The notes beneath the pieces are model-generated. The model was given only the letters and a program-made list of their open reading frames with translations, was not told where the DNA came from and did not search any database. Positions 58,154 through 64,000 of a stretch of DNA of 64,000 bases are shown in pieces (the stretch's first letter is position 1; each line of letters begins with the position of its first letter). The translations under genes and the position numbers were made by a program. The stretch lies in the NCBI GenBank assembly GCA_944320785.1, contig CALUIR010000001.1, forward strand, positions 1-64,000. The letters run 5' to 3'. Source of the stretch: an uncultured Bacteroidaceae bacterium (GTDB lineage Bacteria > Bacteroidota > Bacteroidia > Bacteroidales > Bacteroidaceae).

Positions 58154-59899
58154 TTAGAAATTAAATGTGTAAGAAACCGTGCAGCCTTTGCTGGCCGGCA
58201 CTTCGCGGCACACGCCGCCCGTACAGGTATATCCCTTGCGGGTGCGTCCGTAGCCCACCTGCAAACGATGGGAACGGTGCGTATAGACCGCCGTCACGTT
58301 GTAGTAATGTTCCTTGGTGGCCTCGATGTTGTACATGTCGGACACGGAGAACATCAGCGACGGCGCCACGGCCAGTTCCACCAAGCCGTACACCCAGTCG
58401 CCTTGGTTGGAGCGTTCCAACGGGGGAACTTCTTGCCCGCTATACGTCTCATACTTGTTGGCCAACAGGTATTGCACCTCGGCGCGCAGGGAGAGTTTCT
58501 GGTTGATTTGGTATTTTCCCTCCGCAATGAAGATGTTGGAATGCACCAACTTCTCGTCGGCATGGTTGTTGGCAGCAGGATTATACAACTGGTTGATGTA
58601 CATCAGGTTCAACTTGAAATCCTTGGTGAGCTTCTTCTCCATGGCAATGTGCGCGTCCTGGTAGTAAAGGCCGCCCTTCATATCGAAGAAGTTGGCTTTC
58701 GGCCCTTCCTGCCCGCGCAGCATCAGCACGTTGTCAAACTGCCCATAGATGGAGCGGATGTGGGAGAAGTTGGCCTTGATGGTGGTTCCATAACGGCCAC
58801 CGAGCGGCGTGCGCCGCTTGAAGTTGTAGCTGAACTCTCCTTGGAACGCCCACTCCCCTGCCGCCTGCGTGGAATAAGGATAGAGGGTGGCCAGGCTGTA
58901 CGTATGCTGGTAAGCAAACACCGGCAAGTTGTTGATGAACGATGCCGTGCTGACCCCGTTCATGGTCCTGCGGCTGCGGAACGACATGTTGTCGCTTCGC
59001 TTGGCCTGAAGCAACAGGCTCATGCCGCGCTTGGAATAGGTGCCTGACACCATGAACGCGCTCCCGTTCTTATATACATAGTAATTGTCGCTGGAAGGGT
59101 CGCAACCCTTCAGCGCATAGTTCACCATGAAGTTGTAGTCGCCTTTCTGCAACTGCGCCCGGAAGTCGTAGGCATTGACCACGCCCGGCAGGTTGAGCCG
59201 CTTGCCGGGTGTCATCACTTCCACCACTTCATCGTCTTCCTGGCGGCCCACATAAGAGAGGCCCAAGGTGAGATACGTGTTGCTTTCCTGCATGCGCTTG
59301 AACCATTGTTCCACATTGAGTTCGGCATCCGCGCCAAACACGTAGCTGCTGTACGTGTCCTTGCTCCAGTAACGCTTTTGCCACAGATAGCCGTCGTGCC
59401 GCCAGTAATATCGCTGCTTTCCGCCCAACACTTTGATGCTGATGCCCTTGAACGGGCGGACCACCAAGCGCGCGCCGCGCAAAGAGTTGTCCACGCCCAA
59501 GCTGCGTTCCTCGTACGTGCGGTAAATGAAGCCGTTGCCGAACTGGTCGTAGAAGTCGCCCACTGTGAGTTCCACGCCCTTGTATTTCCCGGTGACATAG
59601 ATATGGGGAACGCCCCATCCGGCAAAATCACGCTCAAAACCGGGCAGCGGATGCTCCAGATATTCAAAACGCGCTCCCGCCATTACGTATTTGCTCAGGA
59701 AGTTCACGTCCAAATACGTGTTGGTCAAGCCCCATTCATCGTAAGTCCCCGTGCCGATGGATTCATCTTCCTGCGGGAAAAGGATGTCGCTTTGCAGGCT
59801 TCCGCTGAGGTACATTTCGTTCCCCAACTGGATTTGCGCCCCCGCAGTTGCCGCGCATGCCGCAAAAGCACACCCCAACAAATATCTCTTGATTTTCAT
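58154..59899 (-). CDS. Predicted outer-membrane beta-barrel protein (DUF6029-like)
   Basis: A 581-residue exported protein (signal peptide M-K-I-K-R-Y-L-L-G-C-A to A-G-A). The mature part is dense in amphipathic aromatic strands (Y-L-S-G-S-L-Q-S-D-I-L-F, V-E-L-T-V-G-D-F-Y-D-Q-F-G, G-Y-G-R-T-R-K-G) and ends in a terminal aromatic (V-S-Y-T-F-N-F), as barrels do. A Cys pair near the end (C-T-G-G-V-C) may form a disulfide. I assign it to DUF6029 from gene context and pattern, with moderate certainty. Confidence 0.65.
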   Translation of the reverse strand: MKIKRYLLGCAFAACAATAGAQIQLGNEMYLSGSLQSDILFPQEDESIGTGTYDEWGLTNTYLDVNFLSKYVMAGARFEYLEHPLPGFERDFAGWGVPHIYVTGKYKGVELTVGDFYDQFGNGFIYRTYEERSLGVDNSLRGARLVVRPFKGISIKVLGGKQRYYWRHDGYLWQKRYWSKDTYSSYVFGADAELNVEQWFKRMQESNTYLTLGLSYVGRQEDDEVVEVMTPGKRLNLPGVVNAYDFRAQLQKGDYNFMVNYALKGCDPSSDNYYVYKNGSAFMVSGTYSKRGMSLLLQAKRSDNMSFRSRRTMNGVSTASFINNLPVFAYQHTYSLATLYPYSTQAAGEWAFQGEFSYNFKRRTPLGGRYGTTIKANFSHIRSIYGQFDNVLMLRGQEGPKANFFDMKGGLYYQDAHIAMEKKLTKDFKLNLMYINQLYNPAANNHADEKLVHSNIFIAEGKYQINQKLSLRAEVQYLLANKYETYSGQEVPPLERSNQGDWVYGLVELAVAPSLMFSVSDMYNIEATKEHYYNVTAVYTHRSHRLQVGYGRTRKGYTCTGGVCREVPASKGCTVSYTFNF

Positions 59900-59913
59900 G
59901 CAGGCTGTGGTGG

Positions 59914-60402
59914 TTATTCAGCAATCAATTCGCGGACTTTCTCAATCAGATGGCTCTCGGAACCGTCGGTGTAGCCGCTGCGGCTCTCTGCAATCTTGCC
60001 ATCGCCGTCGATGATGAACACGGCGGGTATCATGTTGACACCCATCGCACGCTTGAAATCACCATTCGGGTCGAGCAACACTTCGTATTCCCACCCGTAA
60101 CCATCCACCAAAGGTTTCACTTTGGCCACGTTCTGCGCCTGGTCAATGGAGATGGCCACCACCTTCACGCCCGTCTCATCCTGCCAATCGGGATACACTT
60201 CATGAATGGCGTTCAGCTCTCGGTTGCAAGGCTTGCACCATGTGGCAAAGAAACTGATGATAAACGGCTTTCCATCATTGTTCAATTTAGCCGTATCCAC
60301 CACCTTGCCGGAAATATCTTTCAAGGTCACAGAAGGCAATTGCGCGTAGGATGCCACGAAACCCATGAGCAGCAACGCAACAAAGAATAGTCTTTTTCCC
60401 AT
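59914..60402 (-). CDS. TlpA-like thioredoxin-family protein
   Basis: A 162-residue periplasmic protein (signal peptide to about A-S-Y-A-Q, residue 21). The redox motif A-T-W-C-K-P-C (Cys56/Cys59) is of TlpA/ResA type, with V-V-A-I-S-I-D and a later cis-Pro region M-I-P-A-V-F-I-I-D-G-D-G. It likely reduces disulfides in exported proteins; its operon partners include a C-x-x-C Omp28 lipoprotein and a barrel with a C-terminal Cys pair, which are plausible clients. First gene of the operon. Confidence 0.88.
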   Translation of the reverse strand: MGKRLFFVALLLMGFVASYAQLPSVTLKDISGKVVDTAKLNNDGKPFIISFFATWCKPCNRELNAIHEVYPDWQDETGVKVVAISIDQAQNVAKVKPLVDGYGWEYEVLLDPNGDFKRAMGVNMIPAVFIIDGDGKIAESRSGYTDGSESHLIEKVRELIAE

Positions 60403-60431
60403 CTTTAAATCGAATTAACTTGTTTTCAGCG

Positions 60432-60439
60432 CAAAAATA
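60432..60439 (-). promoter_or_regulatory. Bacteroidota -7 element for the TlpA operon
   Basis: TATTTTTG on the minus strand, 29 nt upstream of the start at 60402. Confidence 0.6.
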
Positions 60440-60610
60440 TGCAAATGTCACGAAAAGCCGCACAAAAGGGAGTTAAAATTTTACAATGCAAGCATTTCAT
60501 ATAAATATTCATCTATACAAACGGCCAAGAATCCCGGATTTGAAGCACAAAACGCAAGCAAACCACGCGACGAAAAGGCAGCAGAAGGTGCAAATGGATG
60601 ACAAAACGTT

Positions 60611-61213
60611 TCAATCCACCAGCCTCAACGTTGCCACTTTCAGGAGGCGTTCACGCAGCCGCCCCATCAGGGAACGGCGGATGCGCAGCTTCATCAGGCA
60701 ATCCATGTCGTAGGACTGCTCCACAATGACGGGATTCTCCTCCTTGACAATCCGCATCACATCGTTGAGGAACGGGTACTCAAAAGCCACCGCCACTTCT
60801 TCGTCCACCGTTTTCTCCACGATTTCCGCATGGGCAATGGCCTCGGCCGCCGCCGCACGGTAAGCGACAATCAGCCCGCTCGTCCCCAACTTGATGCCGC
60901 CGAAATAGCGCACCACGACAATCAGGATGTCTGTCAACTCGTTGGAATTGATTTGCCCCAGGATGGGTTTCCCGGCAGTGCCGGAGGGTTCGCCATTGTC
61001 GTTGGCGCGGAAATCCTTGCGCTCAGGACCCAGCATATAGGCATAACACACGTGGCGGGCATCGTAATATTGCTTCTGGCACCGCTCCAAATGGGATTTA
61101 ATTTCTTCATGCGAGGAAACAGGCAAGGCCAAGGCGATGAACTTGCTGCGCTTTTCCGTGTAAACGCCTTCGGAAAGGGAACGGACAGTGCGATATGTGT
61201 CGGTCTGCTGCAT
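60611..61213 (-). CDS. IMPACT/YigZ family protein
   Basis: A 200-residue protein. The N-terminal UPF0029/IMPACT domain is clear: S-K-F-I-A-L-A near 23, A-R-H-V-C-Y-A-Y near 50, N-D-N-G-E-P-S-G-T-A-G-K-P-I-L near 67 and V-V-V-R-Y-F-G-G-I-K-L-G near 95. A smaller DUF1949-like domain follows. The family is linked to translation control in eukaryotes; the bacterial role is unclear. The start at 61213 (M-Q-Q-T-D-T-Y-R) is chosen since 34 further upstream codons overlap the DUF1015 gap. Probably last gene of the serC operon. Confidence 0.88.
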   Translation of the reverse strand: MQQTDTYRTVRSLSEGVYTEKRSKFIALALPVSSHEEIKSHLERCQKQYYDARHVCYAYMLGPERKDFRANDNGEPSGTAGKPILGQINSNELTDILIVVVRYFGGIKLGTSGLIVAYRAAAAEAIAHAEIVEKTVDEEVAVAFEYPFLNDVMRIVKEENPVIVEQSYDMDCLMKLRIRRSLMGRLRERLLKVATLRLVD

Positions 61214-61330
61214 GGGGCAAAGATACTGCTTCTTACGGGAAAAATCCCGCCCGTCCTCAAAAAAAGCGGGGAAATGCACTCCAAAAGGAATGCACTTCCC
61301 CGCCCAAAAGCCCAAGCCGACCCGTTTCTT

Positions 61331-62578
61331 TCACGACAACTTATGGATGACCAAGCCGGAACGGAGCTTCGGCTCGAACCAAGTTGTCTTGGGCGGCATG
61401 ATGTTGCCCGTGTCGGCAATGTCCATCAATTGCTTCATCGACACGGGATACAACGCCAAAGCCACTTTCATCTCGCCGGAATCCACGCGCCTTTTCAGTT
61501 CCCCCAAGCCACGGATGCCTCCTACGAAGTCGATGCGTTTGTCGGAACGCAAGTCCTTGATGCCCAATATTTCATCCAAGATAAGGTTGGAAGAAATGGT
61601 GACATCCAGCACGCCGATGGGGTCGTTGTCGTCATACGTTCCCGGACGCGCCGTCAAGCTGTACCATTTTCCCTCAAGGTAGAGGGAGAAATTGTGCAAA
61701 GCCGCCGGTTTGTAAACCTCCGCGCCTTTCTCCTCCACGATGAAATTTTTCTGCAAGGCATCCAGGAACTGCTGCGGCGACAATCCGTTCAAGTCCTTCA
61801 CCACACGGTTGTAGTCGATAATCGTCAACTGGTTGGCCGGGAAACACACCGCCATGAAGTAGTTGTACTCTTCATCGCCCCGGTGGTGAGGGTTCTGGCG
61901 TGCCTTCTCTGCGCCTACCAATGCCGCCGCCGCAGAACGGTGATGCCCATCGGCAATATACAAAGACGGGATGGACGCAAATGCCTTGGTGATGGCATCG
62001 ATGTCTTTCTCGTCCCCAATGACCCAGAATGTGTGGCGGAAGCCGTCACCCGGCGCCACGAAATCGTATTCAGGTTCGGCCGCTGCATACTTCGCCACGA
62101 TGGCATCCAATGCCGCATTGTCCGGGTAAGCAAAAAAAACAGGTTCAATGTTGGCATTGTTCACGCGGACATGCTTCATGCGGTCCTCTTCCTTGTCACG
62201 GCGCGTCAGTTCATGCTTCTTAATCACGCCGTTCATGTAGTCCGGCACATAGGCACACACGACCAATCCGTATTGCGTTTTGCCGTTCATGGTCTGGGCA
62301 TACACATAATAGCAATCCTTTTTGTCCTGCACCAACCACCCTTTGTCCTGGAACTTCTGGAAGTTTTCAGCAGCCTTGGCATACACTCTCTCGTCATGCT
62401 CGTCCGTTCCTTCCGGAAAGTCAATCTCCGGCTTGATGATATGATACAATGATTTCTCATTGCCCGTCGCTTCGGCGCGGGCTTCGTCAGAGTTCAACAC
62501 GTCATACGGACGGGAAGCGACTTCCTCCACCATTTCTTTCGGCGGACGAATGCCTTTAAAAGGTTTTATTACAGCCAT
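61331..62578 (-). CDS. DUF1015 family protein
   Basis: A 415-residue protein of the DUF1015 family, often next to serine-biosynthesis genes in Bacteroidales. I-K-P-F-K-G-I-R-P-P near the start, S-R-P-Y-D-V-L-N near 22, and I-A-D-G-H-H-R-S-A-A-A near 225 are the hallmark segments; the last suggests a catalytic or metal-binding centre. Function is unassigned. It follows serA by 14 bp. Confidence 0.92.
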   Translation of the reverse strand: MAVIKPFKGIRPPKEMVEEVASRPYDVLNSDEARAEATGNEKSLYHIIKPEIDFPEGTDEHDERVYAKAAENFQKFQDKGWLVQDKKDCYYVYAQTMNGKTQYGLVVCAYVPDYMNGVIKKHELTRRDKEEDRMKHVRVNNANIEPVFFAYPDNAALDAIVAKYAAAEPEYDFVAPGDGFRHTFWVIGDEKDIDAITKAFASIPSLYIADGHHRSAAAALVGAEKARQNPHHRGDEEYNYFMAVCFPANQLTIIDYNRVVKDLNGLSPQQFLDALQKNFIVEEKGAEVYKPAALHNFSLYLEGKWYSLTARPGTYDDNDPIGVLDVTISSNLILDEILGIKDLRSDKRIDFVGGIRGLGELKRRVDSGEMKVALALYPVSMKQLMDIADTGNIMPPKTTWFEPKLRSGLVIHKLS

Positions 62579-62592
62579 TTCATGTATCAGAT

Positions 62593-63519
62593 TTAGAGTT
62601 TGGCGTTTACACGGAACTTCTCACATCCTTCGGTGAAGTAACCCACAATCTGCTTGGCCGCAGCAATGCCTGCATTGATGTTGGCCTCTGCAGTCTGTGC
62701 GCCCATCTTCTTGGGAGTAGAAAAATACCTTCCTTCCAATTGGGAGAATCCGGCATGGTTCACCGGCATGATGTCCGTGACATACTTCAAGTCCGTGCGT
62801 TCTTCCATCAGTTTCAGCAGTCCGGCCTCGTCAATCACCTCTTTGCGGGCTGTGTTGACCAGCAGGCCGCCTTTCGGCATCTTCCCGACCAGGTCATAGC
62901 CGATGGAGTTTCTCGTCTCTGCCGTGGCCGGAATGTGCAACGACACGACTTGGCACGTGGCATACAATTCTTCTGCGGAATCCAGCGCCTTCACGCCGTC
63001 TTTCTCCATTACCTCCTTCGGGCAGAAAGCGTCGTAAGCATAGATTTCCATGCCAAAGCCTTTTGCAATGCGGGCCACGTTGCGCCCTACGTTGCCATAA
63101 GCATGGATACCCAGCTTCTTCCCTTTCAATTCCGTGCCGGAAGTGCCGTTATAGAAGTTGCGCACGGCCATGACCATCAAGCCAAATGCCAGTTCGGCCA
63201 CAGCGTTGGAGTTTTGCCCCGGCGTGTTCATCACACAAACATTGTGAGCGGTTGCAGCGGCCAAATCCACATTATCATAACCAGCCCCTGCCCGTACCAC
63301 AATCTTCAATTGCCGGGCAGCATCCAAGACTTCCGCGTCCACCACGTCGCTACGGATAATCAAAGCATCCGCCTCTTTCACGGCTTCCAACAGTTTTGCT
63401 TTCTCTCCGTATTTTTCCAACAACGCCAGTTCATAGCCTGCTGCTTCTACTTCTTTACGAATGCCATCTACCGCCACTTTGGCAAAAGGTTTATCTGTGG
63501 CTACCAATATTCTTTTCAT
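62593..63519 (-). CDS. serA: D-3-phosphoglycerate dehydrogenase (D-2-hydroxyacid dehydrogenase family)
   Basis: A 308-residue NAD-dependent dehydrogenase, the short form without a C-terminal ACT domain. The substrate motif R-A-G-A-G-Y-D-N-V-D lies near 77, the NAD-binding G-N-V-G-R-N-V-A-R near 147, the catalytic Arg region V-N-T-A-R-K-E-V-I near 227, and P-V-N-H-A-G-F near 265 supplies the catalytic His. It oxidises 3-phosphoglycerate in the first step of serine synthesis; serC upstream catalyses the next. Confidence 0.92.
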   Translation of the reverse strand: MKRILVATDKPFAKVAVDGIRKEVEAAGYELALLEKYGEKAKLLEAVKEADALIIRSDVVDAEVLDAARQLKIVVRAGAGYDNVDLAAATAHNVCVMNTPGQNSNAVAELAFGLMVMAVRNFYNGTSGTELKGKKLGIHAYGNVGRNVARIAKGFGMEIYAYDAFCPKEVMEKDGVKALDSAEELYATCQVVSLHIPATAETRNSIGYDLVGKMPKGGLLVNTARKEVIDEAGLLKLMEERTDLKYVTDIMPVNHAGFSQLEGRYFSTPKKMGAQTAEANINAGIAAAKQIVGYFTEGCEKFRVNAKL

Positions 63520-63574
63520 GACTTTTTCATTTTAACCGAAGAAAGGGGAATGCCGCCTTTCTCCTTTATTATAC

Positions 63575-64000
63575 TTAATGTGCTTTCTCAAACTCCTGCA
63601 TGCAGCCAATCAAAGCCTGCACACTTTCTTTCGGCAACGCGTTGTAGCAGGATGCGCGGAAACCGCCCACCGAACGATGCCCCTTGATGCCGACCATGCC
63701 CCTTTCTGTGGCAAACTTCAGGAAGTCAGCTTCCAAGTCCTTGTATTCATCCTTCATGACAAAGCAGATGTTCATGTAAGAACGGTCGCCCTTGTCAGTC
63801 ACGGTGCCACGGAACAAGCGGTTACGGTCAATCTCCGCATAAAGCATGTCGGCTCTTTCCTTGGCACGGCGCGCCATTTCCTCCACGCCTCCTTGCGCTT
63901 TCAGCCAACGCAACGTTTGCAACGCTGCATAAATGGGAACGACAGGAGGGGTGTTGAACATGGAGCCGCCATCGATATGGGTCTGATAGTTCAGCATCGT
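63575..64000 (-). CDS. serC: Phosphoserine aminotransferase, N-terminal part missing at window edge
   Basis: The C-terminal ~140 residues of a PLP-dependent class V aminotransferase; the frame is open to the right edge. [18 protein letters not shown] near the edge and [15 protein letters not shown] near the C terminus are diagnostic of SerC; the PLP lysine lies outside the window. It converts 3-phosphohydroxypyruvate to phosphoserine and is upstream of serA by 55 bp in the same operon. Confidence 0.93.
   Translation of the reverse strand, partial: TMLNYQTHIDGGSMFNTPPVVPIYAALQTLRWLKAQGGVEEMARRAKERADMLYAEIDRNRLFRGTVTDKGDRSYMNICFVMKDEYKDLEADFLKFATERGMVGIKGHRSVGGFRASCYNALPKESVQALIGCMQEFEKAH

Noticed and set aside
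60830-62452. 540-codon plus-strand frame
   Set aside because: Antisense to the IMPACT/YigZ and DUF1015 genes, both with clear family motifs.

Overview
The window reads as chromosomal DNA from a member of the order Bacteroidales (phylum Bacteroidota). Many intergenic gaps carry the Bacteroidota sigma factor -7 element TAnnTTTG. The gene families are typical of the phylum: DUF4270, DUF4293, DUF4251, a Bacteroidota-type RNA polymerase omega, Omp28-related proteins, type IX secretion (T9SS) sorting domains and a TonB-dependent receptor with a carboxypeptidase-like N-terminal domain. I would not name a genus. No rRNA, tRNA, CRISPR array, integrase or intact insertion sequence was seen, so this is mostly core chromosome with repeat-rich gaps.

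Layout. 1-1046: 3' end of a BspA-type leucine-rich-repeat surface protein. 1134-3647 (-): operon nitroreductase, DUF2520 dehydrogenase, KdsC-like phosphatase, Maf. 3767-7212 (+): GNAT/FemAB-like acyltransferase and TonB-dependent receptor. 7627-12186 (+): methylmalonyl-CoA epimerase plus the sodium-pumping methylmalonyl-CoA decarboxylase (propionate formation). 12743-13953 (-): panC-panD. 14168-16522 (+): short glycogen-synthase-like protein and DUF4270 lipoprotein. 16528-18804 (-): uxuA, an SDR oxidoreductase (hexuronate catabolism) and a small lysine-rich ORF. 19268-23306 (+): S41 peptidase lipoprotein, DUF4251, YitT, Hsp20. 23377-24201 (-): lipoprotein. 24311-27441 (+): small protein, GH28 enzyme, RluA-type pseudouridine synthase. 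27435-28796 (-): MATE exporter. 28954-29799 (+): prmA. 29967-38930 (-): HIT protein, KefB-like antiporter, a candidate structured RNA, POT transporter, YbaK, UvrA and a T9SS type B cargo protein. 39536-42037 (+): LysM/receptor-like protein and an outer-membrane barrel. 42091-43781 (-): bamD, rpoZ, DUF4293. 44028-46331 (+): uvrB and two tiny membrane proteins. 46424-54472 (-): three large T9SS-type surface proteins. 55145-56266 (+): solitary AAA/DUF4143 ATPase. 56590-60402 (-): TlpA, DUF6029-like, Omp28 and T9SS-CTD operon. 60611-64000 (-): serC, serA, DUF1015, IMPACT/YigZ.

The most interesting material is non-coding. Four gaps hold degenerate arrays with an exact 21-bp period that reads as a heptapeptide repeat (around G-K-T-L-E-G-F). 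Two gaps share an identical 25-nt core inside long palindromes, one of them a 78-nt hairpin. Two other gaps carry tandem short palindromes at fixed 21 or 23 bp spacing. A rod-like structured RNA with its own promoter and terminator signals lies between the POT transporter and the antiporter. Two membrane microproteins (37 and 33 aa) follow uvrB under a perfect-looking promoter.
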